This document shows, piece after piece, positions 18,581 through 26,859 of a stretch of 64,000 nt of DNA (its first letter is position 1; each line of letters starts with the position of its first letter). A program made the translations under genes and the position numbers. Below the pieces are notes generated by a model. That model was not told the DNA's origin, did not search any database, and was given only the letters and a program-made list of their open reading frames with translations. Source of the DNA: Paenibacillus sacheonensis (GTDB lineage: Bacteria > Bacillota > Bacilli > Paenibacillales > Paenibacillaceae); the NCBI RefSeq assembly GCF_009909195.1, contig NZ_JAAAMU010000002.1, forward strand, positions 1-64,000, read 5' to 3'.

Positions 18581-19447
18581 CTATTCGCCCTCCCAGCGTC
18601 CCAGAATGCCGCATGGCAGCGTCAAGCCCGACGTCGTGATCGGAATTCCGATTTCGCCGCAGTGGATGGAGCCTTCGAACTTGCGGCCTACCGTCATATG
18701 GAGCATATTGTGAAGCACGGTAGGAGACAGCCCTGTCGTGTAGGAATTGACCAGCACGAACAAGGGGTTCTCGCTCATAATACGCGTGCAGGATTCCAGG
18801 AACGGATACAGGTTCTGTTCCAGCTTCCACATCTCGCCATTCGGCCCGCGCCCGTAAGAAGGCGGATCCATAATGATGGCATCGTACCGGCTGCCGCGGC
18901 GTTCTTCGCGCTGGACGAATTTGAAGACGTCGTCCGTGATGTAACGGACCGGAGCAGAAGCAAGGCCCGACAGCTCGGCGTTTTCCTTCGCCCACTGCAC
19001 CATGCCCTTCGCGGCATCGACGTGGCATACTTCCGCGCCCGCCGCCGCCGCCGCGACGGTAGCGCCGCCCGTATAGGCGAACAGGTTCAACACTTTGACC
19101 GGCCGGCCGGCATTCCGGATCTTGTCCATCATCCAGCTCCAGTTGACGGCTTGTTCCGGGAATAAGCCGGTATGCTTGAAGCTCGTCGGCTTGATATGGA
19201 ATTTCAGCTCGCCGTAAGAGATGGTCCATCTCTCCGGCATTTTCGTGCGAAAATCCCATTCGCCGCCGCCCGAGGAGCTGCGATGGTAATGGCCGTCGGC
19301 CGTCTTCCAGCGGCCCGTCTCGTTCGCGATGGGCCAGATGACCTGCGGATCGGGCCTGCGGAGCACATAGGACCCCCAGCGTTCCAGTTTTTCGCCGTTT
19401 CCGGTATCGAGAAGCTCGTAATCTTTCCATAAATCAGCGTTGTACAT
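18581..19447 (-). CDS. Class I SAM-dependent RNA methyltransferase (RlmI-like, no PUA domain)
   Basis: 288 residues. SAM-binding motif I is NLFAYTGGATVAAAAAGA (about 124-141), and motif IV MDPPSYGRG (about 200) has the DPP(S/F)Y form of the RlmI/RlmK 5-methylcytosine-type enzymes. An N-terminal beta-rich part (about 1-90) replaces the PUA domain of longer members. It is followed by a pseudouridine synthase gene, so two RNA modifiers share the operon. The start overlaps the end of the response regulator gene by 14 nt. Confidence 0.85.
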   Translation of the reverse strand: MYNADLWKDYELLDTGNGEKLERWGSYVLRRPDPQVIWPIANETGRWKTADGHYHRSSSGGGEWDFRTKMPERWTISYGELKFHIKPTSFKHTGLFPEQAVNWSWMMDKIRNAGRPVKVLNLFAYTGGATVAAAAAGAEVCHVDAAKGMVQWAKENAELSGLASAPVRYITDDVFKFVQREERRGSRYDAIIMDPPSYGRGPNGEMWKLEQNLYPFLESCTRIMSENPLFVLVNSYTTGLSPTVLHNMLHMTVGRKFEGSIHCGEIGIPITTSGLTLPCGILGRWEGE

Positions 19448-20165
19448 GCGTGTTTCCTTCCTTGATGTTGAATTTATAGCCGACGCCCCGGACGGTGAGG
19501 ATATAGGTCGGATTCGCGGGGTCCGGCTCGATTTTCTTGCGGAGATTGCTGACGTGCACCATGAGCGTGCGCGTGTCTCCCATACTATCGTGTCCCCAAA
19601 CGATGGTGTACAGGTCGTCCAGGGCGAAGGCGCGGTTCGGCGTCTTGGCCAAGCGGACGAGCAGCTCGAACTCCTTGGTCGAGAGGAACACTTCTTTGCC
19701 CTGCACGTGCACGGTGCGTCCGGGCAAGTCGATGACGAGTCCGTCGAAACGAAGCACCTCGCCTGCGGCGCGGTCGTACGGATTCTGACGGTCGTTGACC
19801 GACTGGCGGCGCAGATGCGCCTTGACCCGCGCGACCAGCTGGCTCGGACTGAACGGTTTCGTCATGTAATCGTCGCCGCCCACGGTCAGACCATGTATAA
19901 TGTCAGTATCGTCGTTTTTACAGCTGACAAACAGGATGGGAACATCCGAAACCTCCCGGATCCGCTTGCAGACGTCGAAGCCGTCCATTTGCTTGAGCTG
20001 CACGTCCAGGATGATCAAATCCGGCCGATACGAATCGGCGAACAGCACGGCGTCTTCGCCGTTGTCCGCCGTGTGCACATGATAGCCTTCGCGCTCCATG
20101 TACAGGCTGATCAGCTCGGTAATATCCGCTTCATCATCAACGACTAATATTTTGCTCCCAGACAT
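19434..20165 (-). CDS. OmpR/PhoB-family response regulator
   Basis: 243 residues. The receiver domain (about 5-117) has the acidic pair VVDDE, the phospho-acceptor Asp in LIILDVQL (about 54) and the Lys of DYMTKPFSP. The C-terminal winged helix (about 140-235) carries LSTKEFELL, VHVSNLRKKI and TVRGVGYKF. ATG 20165 has GAGGAAC just upstream. The presumed partner kinase is divergently transcribed about 85 bp away, so both can be controlled from the shared gap. The gene leads an operon of two RNA-modification enzymes and a lipoprotein, an unusual combination. Confidence 0.92.
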   Translation of the reverse strand: MSGSKILVVDDEADITELISLYMEREGYHVHTADNGEDAVLFADSYRPDLIILDVQLKQMDGFDVCKRIREVSDVPILFVSCKNDDTDIIHGLTVGGDDYMTKPFSPSQLVARVKAHLRRQSVNDRQNPYDRAAGEVLRFDGLVIDLPGRTVHVQGKEVFLSTKEFELLVRLAKTPNRAFALDDLYTIVWGHDSMGDTRTLMVHVSNLRKKIEPDPANPTYILTVRGVGYKFNIKEGNTHVQR

Positions 20166-20249
20166 CTTTCAGTTCCTCCTCTTCCCTCGCACTATTATAG
20201 CGAATGGAGGGAGGGGCGGGCAATCTACGTTTTTCAGGAGGGTACCGTC

Positions 20250-22319
20250 ATTCGCCGCTTATCCGCACTATTCATGCTCATCCTTATGTCCATCATCTTC
20301 ATCCTGCTTTCAGGCTGTACGGTTCGCGAAGGCAGCGCGATGCCCGCGGCCAAGAACGGCGTCATGGACCTGCGCGGCTGGTCGTTCGAAGAAAAGGGAG
20401 AGGTTGCGCTCTCCGGACAATGGTCGTTCTATACGGGCGAGCTGCTGACGCCGGGCGATTCGCGGCTGGATCGGTCCGACCGCTTCATCATGGTGCCGCG
20501 TTCATGGAACGGGCAAGGCTTCGCGACCTACAGGCTGAAGGTAGAGCTGGCGCCGCGTGAACGCTTGCTGGCGCTGCGCGTCCCGAACATATTCAGCAGC
20601 TACAGGCTGTGGATTGACGGGAAGGAAATGGCCGTTCAGGGACAAGTCGGGACGAGCCGTGCCGCGTCGGTGCCGCAGCAGTATCCGCGCATCGTTTCCT
20701 TTGACGCCAATTCGGACGCCGTCGATATCGTCATTCAAGTCTCCAATTTCCAGCACCGCAAAGGGGGAATCTGGGTCCCGATGCAGCTCGGGAACAGCGA
20801 TACGATCGTGAACGGGCAGATGAAAACGACGGCCAAGGAAATGCTCATACTCGGCAGTCTGATCATTATCGGCGTCTATCACATCGGGCTCTTCGCATTC
20901 CGGCGGCAGGAGAAATTCATGCTGCATTTCGGACTCCTATGCCTGTTCGTGGCTGCCAGGGCGAGCGTCACGGGCGATAATTACCTGCTCCAGCTGTTCC
21001 CGATTCCGTGGGAAGGCGGGCTGAAGATCGAGTACATCTCCTTCTCGCTGAGCGCGGTTACCGGTTATCTGTACGTGTACCGGCTTTTTCCGCAGGAGGC
21101 GTCGAAGAAGGTCGCCCATGCCGTTATCGGCATCGGACTCGCGCTCTGCACGTTCGTCATCTTCTGTCCGGCGATCGTGTATTCCAGGCTGATTACCGTC
21201 TTTCAGCTGTACGTCGTCGCGGTTAGCGCGTACACGCTCTGCGTGCTCGCCGCGGCGAGATTCAGGAAACGGATCGGAGCCGCGTTCGTGCTTGTCGGCG
21301 TGGGGGTGTTCGTCCTGACGGTCTTGAACGACATGCTGTTCTATAATGAGTGGCTGATCTACGCGCAGTTAGTGCCGCTCGGATTGTTTTTCTTCATGCT
21401 GATGCAGTCGTTCATCATATCCAAACGGTTTTCGAGTGCCTTATATCAGGTCGAGCATGTATCGAACGAGCTTCGCGAGCTGAACGTGCATCTGGAGGAA
21501 CGGATCGAGGAGCGGACGGTAGCGCTGAGCGAGGTCAACGATTCGCTGGCGCAGACCAACCGCGACTTGCAGCGCTCGGAAACGTCCAGGCGTCAACTGA
21601 TGACGAATATTTCGCATGACCTGCGCACGCCGATCACGCTTCTCCAAGGGTATCTGGAGGCTTTCCAGGACGGCGTCGTCAAATCCGAGGAGCAGCAGCA
21701 GCGCTACATCAGGATGATGCTCGGGAAAGTGGGCGGGCTGAATCGTTTGATTCATGATTTGTTCGAGCTGACGAAGCTGGAGGCGGGACAAACGCGGTTC
21801 GACTTTGCGGAGGTCGTGCTGGGGCAGTGGAAGAGGCAGCTGCGCGACTTGTACGAGATCGACGTCATCAGCGCGGGACTGCGGTTCAGCTGCGAATTTC
21901 ATAGCGAAAACGCGCCTCGGGAAAGTCATACCCGGGACGCCGAGCAGCAGAACCGCATCCGGCTGAGCTTGGATTTGTCCCGGATGGATCAAGTCATGGC
22001 GAATATTATCTACAATGCGATCAAGCATACGCCGAGAGGCGGGGAGATAACGCTTTCTTTTTTCTTCGAGGCTTCGACGAACCGGGTGATCATTACCGTC
22101 AGCGATACGGGAAGCGGGATCGAGGAGGAGCATCTGCCGTTCATCTTCGACCGGTTTTACAAAATCGAAGCTTCCCGCAATTCCGCGGAAGGAGGTAGCG
22201 GACTCGGGCTTGCCATCGCCAAGGAGATTGTCGAAGCCCACGGAGGCACGATCGGAGCGGTCAGCGCGGTCGACAAGGGCACCATGATTTGGTTCATGCT
22301 GCCGTGTACCGTACGCTAG
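20250..22319 (+). CDS. Membrane sensor histidine kinase (7TMR-DISM type), apparent ATT start
   Basis: About 689 residues. From ATT 20250, 7 nt after AGGAGGG, the protein begins MRRLSALF and continues into a hydrophobic stretch ending ILLSGC, a complete lipoprotein signal (Cys23). The first ATG (20274) is 31 nt from the ribosome site and would lose the basic n-region. An extracellular jelly-roll-like domain follows (about 30-200), then seven helices (about 205-385), a coiled coil (about 395-440), the HisKA H-box SHDLRTPITLLQG and a HATPase domain with NIIYNAIKHT, DTGSGI and GGSGLGLAIAKEI. It is the probable partner of the divergent response regulator. Its stop overlaps the XRE gene by 4 bases. 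Confidence 0.88.
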   Translation: MRRLSALFMLILMSIIFILLSGCTVREGSAMPAAKNGVMDLRGWSFEEKGEVALSGQWSFYTGELLTPGDSRLDRSDRFIMVPRSWNGQGFATYRLKVELAPRERLLALRVPNIFSSYRLWIDGKEMAVQGQVGTSRAASVPQQYPRIVSFDANSDAVDIVIQVSNFQHRKGGIWVPMQLGNSDTIVNGQMKTTAKEMLILGSLIIIGVYHIGLFAFRRQEKFMLHFGLLCLFVAARASVTGDNYLLQLFPIPWEGGLKIEYISFSLSAVTGYLYVYRLFPQEASKKVAHAVIGIGLALCTFVIFCPAIVYSRLITVFQLYVVAVSAYTLCVLAAARFRKRIGAAFVLVGVGVFVLTVLNDMLFYNEWLIYAQLVPLGLFFFMLMQSFIISKRFSSALYQVEHVSNELRELNVHLEERIEERTVALSEVNDSLAQTNRDLQRSETSRRQLMTNISHDLRTPITLLQGYLEAFQDGVVKSEEQQQRYIRMMLGKVGGLNRLIHDLFELTKLEAGQTRFDFAEVVLGQWKRQLRDLYEIDVISAGLRFSCEFHSENAPRESHTRDAEQQNRIRLSLDLSRMDQVMANIIYNAIKHTPRGGEITLSFFFEASTNRVIITVSDTGSGIEEEHLPFIFDRFYKIEASRNSAEGGSGLGLAIAKEIVEAHGGTIGAVSAVDKGTMIWFMLPCTVR

Positions 22320-22645
22320 CTTCGATCGGCCTGCTTGAGGACGGCCATCATCCGGTCGATGGACTGCTTGCGCCGCTCCTGATCCATGCCGTTTAAGATA
22401 CGGATGATTTCGATGGCCTCGGGCGTTACCGATGTATCCGATCTCGCCGGCTCGCCGCCGATTATGTAGTCCAGGGATACGTTGAACAGGACCGCCAGCT
22501 TCTTCAAGGTTTCATAGACGGGCTGGCGATTGTTGATTTCGTAATGACTGTAAGCGGAACGCGTAATGCCGATCTGTCTGGCGACTTCTTCTTGCGAAAT
22601 GTTTTTACGAAGCCTTAGTTCTCGCAATCGATCTCCCATCGTCAT
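22316..22645 (-). CDS. XRE-family regulator (Cro/CI helix-turn-helix)
   Basis: 109 residues. The HTH_3 domain covers about 5-60: LRELRLRKNISQEEVARQIG then ITRSAYSHYEINNRQP (shown in two parts). The C-terminal 45 residues are helical and may mediate dimerisation. ATG 22645 has AAGGAG 8 nt upstream. A 19-bp perfect dyad sits in its own promoter, so autorepression is likely. The targets are unknown; the araA promoter and the dyad lie in the same intergenic region, but araA has its own boxes. Confidence 0.9.
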   Translation of the reverse strand: MTMGDRLRELRLRKNISQEEVARQIGITRSAYSHYEINNRQPVYETLKKLAVLFNVSLDYIIGGEPARSDTSVTPEAIEIIRILNGMDQERRKQSIDRMMAVLKQADRS

Positions 22646-22719
22646 GATATATAGCTCCTTACGTCAATCTAGCCATCTAGTACTAGTCCGGAAGATGTCC
22701 TTCCGTCCTTCTACTAGAT

Positions 22720-22749
22720 AATTTATGATACAAAGTGTATCATTGTCAA
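22720..22749 (-). promoter_or_regulatory. XRE gene promoter with a dyad operator in its spacer
   Basis: Read leftward: -35 TTGACA (22744-22749), an 18-bp spacer and -10 TAAATT (22720-22725). The dyad ATGATACA-AAG-TGTATCAT (22725-22743) fills the spacer exactly. CTAGTACTAG (22677-22686) and CTACTAG lie just downstream. A bound repressor would block RNA polymerase. Confidence 0.75.
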
Positions 22750-22823
22750 GGATTTATGGCAATATGCAAGGTATATTATAATTTTCTAACGATTATAGGC
22801 TCCTCGGGACGGAGAAAAAACGG

Positions 22824-22852
22824 TTGAAATGAAAGCCTTGTCATCGTACAAT
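22824..22852 (+). promoter_or_regulatory. araA sigma-A promoter
   Basis: TTGAAA (22824-22829), a 17-bp spacer and TACAAT (22847-22852). Expected transcription start about 22859, giving a 159-nt leader with two AraR-like boxes. Confidence 0.75.
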
Positions 22853-22866
22853 AAGGGAAGTTAAAG

Positions 22867-22878
22867 TTGTACGTACAA
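22867..22878 (+). promoter_or_regulatory. AraR-like operator 1
   Basis: The perfect palindrome TTGTACGTACAA, in the wider context AGTTGTACGTACAAGT, matches the AraR box of bacilli. It lies about 8-20 nt downstream of the predicted start of transcription. Confidence 0.75.
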
Positions 22879-22967
22879 GTTAGAGCGTGGCCGTTTCAAT
22901 TATTGCCGCATGTTTTCCGCATTTATTTGAGGTTATCGTGGCTTAGTCGACTGCTGTTTCGCGCTCA

Positions 22968-22979
22968 TGTTCGTACAAG
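22968..22979 (+). promoter_or_regulatory. AraR-like operator 2
   Basis: TGTTCGTACAAG is a weaker copy: ATGTTCGTACAA at 22967-22978 matches box 1 at 10 of 12 positions. The box centres are exactly 100 bp apart. It lies about 40 nt before the araA start codon. Confidence 0.6.
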
Positions 22980-23017
22980 TTGATGAACTTTGGAGACGAT
23001 GAAGGAGGAATATTGTC

Positions 23018-24511
23018 ATGATTACCGTTAAGCCTTATCAATTTTGGTTCGTGACCGGAAGCCAGCATTTGTACGGACCCGAGACGCTGCTTGAGGTTGC
23101 CGAGCATTCCCGCATCATCGCCGAAGGATTGGACCGTGACGAAGCGGTCTCGTACGAGGTGGTATTCAAGCCGGTCGTGACGACGCCGGAGGAGATTTAC
23201 AAGGTGTGCGCCGCCGCGAATGCGGACGAGCGCTGCGCGGGCATCATTACTTGGATGCATACGTTCTCGCCGGCCAAAATGTGGATTGCGGGCCTGACGG
23301 AGCTTCGCAAGCCTCTCCTGCACCTGCACACGCAGTTCAATCGGGACATTCCGTGGGATTCCATCGACATGGACTTCATGAATCTTAACCAGTCCGCGCA
23401 CGGCGACCGCGAATACGGCTTCATCGGCGCCCGGATGGGCATCGCCCGCAAAGTCGTCGTCGGCTATTGGGAAGACGAGGCCGTCCGCGGCCGGATATCC
23501 GGATGGATGCGAACGGCGGTCGCGTTTACGGAGAGCCGTTTCTTGAAAGTCGCTCGTTTCGGGGACAACATGCGCCAAGTCGCGGTGACGGAAGGCGACA
23601 AGGTCGAAGCGCAGGTGAAATTCGGCTGGTCGATCAACGGCTTCGGCATCGGCGATTTGGTCGATTACACGGCTGGAATCACGGACGGCCAGCTGGATGC
23701 GCTGACGGCCGAATATGAATCCAGCTACGACATTGCGCCGGAAATCCGGAACGATGCGCAGAAATGGGAGGCCATTCGCGAGCAAGCGCGGATCGAGCTT
23801 GGCATGAAGGCGTTCCTGGAGGAAGGCGGATTTACGGCGTTCACGACGACGTTCGAGGACCTGCACGGCATGAAGCAGCTGCCGGGACTCGCCGTACAGC
23901 GCCTCATGGAAGCCGGTTATGGCTTCGGCGGCGAGGGAGACTGGAAGACTTCGGCGCTGACGAGAGTGATGAAAATCATTGCCGGCAACAAGGGGACGTC
24001 TTTCATGGAGGACTATACGTACCACTTCGAACCGGGAAACGAAATGGTTCTTGGTGCCCATATGCTGGAGATTTGTCCTACGATCGCGGCGGACCGGCCG
24101 CGGTTGGAAGTGCATCCGCTCGGCATCGGCGGCAAAGCCGATCCGGCCCGCATGATCTTCAACGGCCGCAGCGGCCAAGCGGTGAATGCCTGCTTGATCG
24201 ACCTCGGCAGCCGATTCCGTCTCATCGTGAACATCGTGGACGCGGTCGACGTTCCCAAGGACATGCCGAAGCTGCCGGTAGCGCGCGTGCTGTGGAAGCC
24301 GCAGCCGTCGCTGAACGAATCCGCCGAGGCTTGGATTCGCGCAGGCGGTGCGCATCATACCGTATTCTCGTACGAAGTTACGGCCGAGCAGCTGCTGGAT
24401 TGGGCGGAAATGGCGGGCATCGAGTGCGTCGTCATCGACGATGCGACGAACGCGAACGCGTTCCGCAACGAGCTGCGCTTGAACGATATGTATTGGCGGT
24501 TGAACCGCTAA
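23018..24511 (+). CDS. araA: L-arabinose isomerase
   Basis: 497 residues, the full family length. It isomerises L-arabinose to L-ribulose. The N-terminal FWFVTGSQHLYGPETL is the family hallmark. The Mn-site residues lie in the expected contexts around EEGGFTAFTTTFEDL (Glu about 307) and the MEDYTYHF and GAHMLEICP stretches (Glu about 334, His about 350 and 450). ATG 23018 has GAAGGAGGA upstream. araB and araD are not adjacent, so the rest of the pathway must lie elsewhere. Two AraR-like boxes in the leader suggest repression relieved by arabinose. Confidence 0.97.
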   Translation: MITVKPYQFWFVTGSQHLYGPETLLEVAEHSRIIAEGLDRDEAVSYEVVFKPVVTTPEEIYKVCAAANADERCAGIITWMHTFSPAKMWIAGLTELRKPLLHLHTQFNRDIPWDSIDMDFMNLNQSAHGDREYGFIGARMGIARKVVVGYWEDEAVRGRISGWMRTAVAFTESRFLKVARFGDNMRQVAVTEGDKVEAQVKFGWSINGFGIGDLVDYTAGITDGQLDALTAEYESSYDIAPEIRNDAQKWEAIREQARIELGMKAFLEEGGFTAFTTTFEDLHGMKQLPGLAVQRLMEAGYGFGGEGDWKTSALTRVMKIIAGNKGTSFMEDYTYHFEPGNEMVLGAHMLEICPTIAADRPRLEVHPLGIGGKADPARMIFNGRSGQAVNACLIDLGSRFRLIVNIVDAVDVPKDMPKLPVARVLWKPQPSLNESAEAWIRAGGAHHTVFSYEVTAEQLLDWAEMAGIECVVIDDATNANAFRNELRLNDMYWRLNR

Positions 24512-24550
24512 CCTTCCGGGCAATAGGAAGGAATCGAATAAATGAATGGA

Positions 24551-24591
24551 GAGGACTTTCCAGGCGGCGGCTGCCGACCGGGAAGGTCCTC
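24551..24591 (+). terminator. Possible araA terminator hairpin
   Basis: An 11-bp stem with one G-T pair (GAGGACTTTCC, 24551-24561, with GGAAGGTCCTC, 24581-24591). It lacks a good T tract, so it may be a weak terminator or an RNA-end stabiliser. Confidence 0.4.
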
Positions 24592-24678
24592 TTGGCGTTC
24601 TACGGGTCATGGACGAACGAACGAAGCTGAGGCCGATCGCGCAGTTAAGCATCTGATCCCGGTTCAATGTTGCCGCAA

Positions 24679-26577
24679 CTAATACTGACCATATTTATTT
24701 CGATAATTGGCGAGCGCCAAGAGCGGCCAAACGATCGAATAACTGTCATAGCGCGTGTAGAGACAGCCCGGCAGGCCCGCTCCGGTCGGATAGTCGGCGG
24801 CTGGTCCGGGTCGACAGATACGCGCCAGGAGGAAGTCGCAGGCGCGCTCCATCGCCGGGAGCGGTTTGTCGTGTACGGCGATCAGGGCATCGAGCGCCCA
24901 AGCCGTTTGCGAGAGCGTCGAATAGGCCAGCGGAACGTACCGCTTGACATGATCGCTGCCGCCGGATTCGCCGAAGCCGCCGTCCGGCTGCTGAATGCCG
25001 AGCAGCCACTCCACGGCTTTGCGGATTTGCGGCTGATCGACGGGTTCGCCGACGGCGGCCAAGCCGGTCAGAGCGGCCCATGTGCCGTAGACGTAACAAA
25101 CGCCCCATCGGCCATACCAGGAGCCGTCCCGTTCTTGATGGCGGTACAGCCAATCCGCCGCTCGGCGAACGAAGGCGACCCCTCTCGTCAACCCTGCGCT
25201 GCGGCCGAGATATTCCAGCGTCCTGCCGGTCAGATCCGGCGTTGACGGGTCCGTTGCGGCATCCTCCGCGCCGTCCAGAGGAACCCAGCGGACGAGCGGA
25301 TTGTCGATGTTGCGCTCGAAGGCGGCCCATCCGCCGTCGCTGTTCTGCATGCCCAGCAGCCACTGCAGGCCGAGGTCGACGGCGCGGCGCGGCGCGGCTC
25401 CTTGGAGGCCTCGGACGGCTCGCAGGGATGCAGTCGTATCGTCAACGTCGGGATTGATCGTGTTGACGTCCGAGAAGCCCCAGCCGCCCGCCATGGGCCG
25501 CCGCACGTTGCGCTTCCAGTCGCCCAGCGCGGTATGCTGGCGGTCGAGCAGGTAAGCGCCAGCTCCCGCGATGGCCGGATGCTCGGCGGGTACGCCGGCG
25601 TTCTGCAGGGCATGACTGATCAGCGCGGTGTCCCATTGGGCGGAAGTCGTAATTTGAACCGTAGGTTTGGCCGCTGCCTGCGCGTCCGCGAACACGAGGG
25701 ACTCCAAGCCGCGCAGCGCGTTTTTCATGACGGGATGGCCGTTTGGATAACCGTTGGCGTACAGGGCATGCAGCATGAGGATGGTGGAGCTGGAGTAGCT
25801 GTAGAGCGTGCCGTCCGTTTCGATCCGATCCAATATGTACCGTTCAGCGCGGCTGGCGGCTTGGTCGTGCAGCTTGCCGGTAAGGTTCCACAGTCCTTTG
25901 CGGCGATGGTCGGAGAGATCGTGAAGCGGCAGGCTGAAGTGTTCCTGCCAGGCGCGGAGCAGGTCGTCGAATTCCTTTCCTCGGCGCGAGGGCTGCGTCA
26001 GCGGATGAATGGAGGGAAGCTTGTAATTCGGCTTTCGGTGTGCGAGCAGCAGCATCGGCGCCATATGCACGCGGGCATAGCCCGAGAAATGAAAGAAATG
26101 AATCGGCGACGAGGAAGGAAGCAGCAGAATGGCCAGCGGAAGCGGGAACCATCGGGGCCAGGGGTAACGGCCGATGAGCGCGAGATGAAATTTCGTCAGC
26201 AGGCTGTCGATTCGCTTCAGCCCGCCCAGTTCGGCGAAAGCGTCTTTCGCCCGTTTCAAGGCAGGTTCCTCCGATGAAAGTCCCGCATATTGCAAAGCAT
26301 AATAACATTCCGCAGTCGCGGAAGCATTGCCCGGCATTTCGTCCGGATAAACGCGCCACGCGCCGTCGGCCGTTTGCTTGGCCAGCATCCGATCCGTCAA
26401 TTCCTTCACGAGCTTCGGCCTGGAGATCCCCAAGCTCCGGAGCATAATTATCGCTGCGGCATCCACGGAAGTGCCGTATTCGATGAATCCCATGCGCCAG
26501 CTGCCGTCGGCGGCTTGCCGATGGAGCAGGCGGCCGATAAGCATGTCGATCCCGGACTGCACGCGTTGAAACATCAT
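24679..26577 (-). CDS. Squalene-hopene cyclase / sporulenol synthase family triterpene cyclase
   Basis: 632 residues. The class II cyclase motif DVDD (in NPDVDDTTA) supplies the protonating Asp. At least five QW repeats are visible (QAADGSW, QTADGAW, QNSDGGW, QERDGSW, QQPDGGF), which brace the alpha/alpha barrel. The length equals that of Bacillus SqhC, which cyclises tetraprenyl-beta-curcumene to sporulenol; squalene-hopene cyclase is the alternative, and sequence reading alone does not decide. It is a peripheral membrane enzyme that makes a sterol-like lipid for membranes or spores. ATG 26577 has GAGGTG 8 nt upstream; the GTG at 26586 overlaps that site and is unlikely. The gene stands alone. 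Confidence 0.88.
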   Translation of the reverse strand: MMFQRVQSGIDMLIGRLLHRQAADGSWRMGFIEYGTSVDAAAIIMLRSLGISRPKLVKELTDRMLAKQTADGAWRVYPDEMPGNASATAECYYALQYAGLSSEEPALKRAKDAFAELGGLKRIDSLLTKFHLALIGRYPWPRWFPLPLAILLLPSSSPIHFFHFSGYARVHMAPMLLLAHRKPNYKLPSIHPLTQPSRRGKEFDDLLRAWQEHFSLPLHDLSDHRRKGLWNLTGKLHDQAASRAERYILDRIETDGTLYSYSSSTILMLHALYANGYPNGHPVMKNALRGLESLVFADAQAAAKPTVQITTSAQWDTALISHALQNAGVPAEHPAIAGAGAYLLDRQHTALGDWKRNVRRPMAGGWGFSDVNTINPDVDDTTASLRAVRGLQGAAPRRAVDLGLQWLLGMQNSDGGWAAFERNIDNPLVRWVPLDGAEDAATDPSTPDLTGRTLEYLGRSAGLTRGVAFVRRAADWLYRHQERDGSWYGRWGVCYVYGTWAALTGLAAVGEPVDQPQIRKAVEWLLGIQQPDGGFGESGGSDHVKRYVPLAYSTLSQTAWALDALIAVHDKPLPAMERACDFLLARICRPGPAADYPTGAGLPGCLYTRYDSYSIVWPLLALANYRNKYGQY

Positions 26578-26763
26578 GTCAATCACCTCACTAGGTATTC
26601 TATGACGGCCGCTGCTTCATTCATGTCGTGACCAAGGCTACCGCTTGGTGTGTCTGTTCTATGGTCTTATTCCCAGCACTTCACAACTCGTCCTGTCGGG
26701 TTCGAATGCAGCGCGGGATTTGCCCGAATTCGGACTTTTGCAACAAAGAAGGTTGTAAAAGCA

Positions 26764-26806
26764 TGGACAAGACGCCTTGAACTCTATATTATGAAAATGA
26801 TTCTCA
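26764..26806 (+). promoter_or_regulatory. Promoter with overlapping Fur box for the siderophore permease operon
   Basis: TGGACA (26764-26769), a 17-bp spacer and TATTAT (26787-26792). The Fur-type sequence TGAAAATGATTCTCA (26792-26806) fits the 7-1-7 consensus TGATAATNATTATCA at 12 of 14 fixed positions. It implies repression by iron. Confidence 0.8.
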
Positions 26807-26859
26807 TTCGTTCGGATTTTTCAGCATGATCTACATAACGCAAAGGTGGTCTGATTCTC

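Noticed and set aside
22943..24667. A 574-codon open frame on the strand opposite araA
   Set aside because: It is a mirror frame produced by the third-base GC bias of araA; its protein is rich in Arg/His/Asp and matches nothing. The same holds for long antisense frames opposite the ABC, topoisomerase, kinase and GH42 genes.
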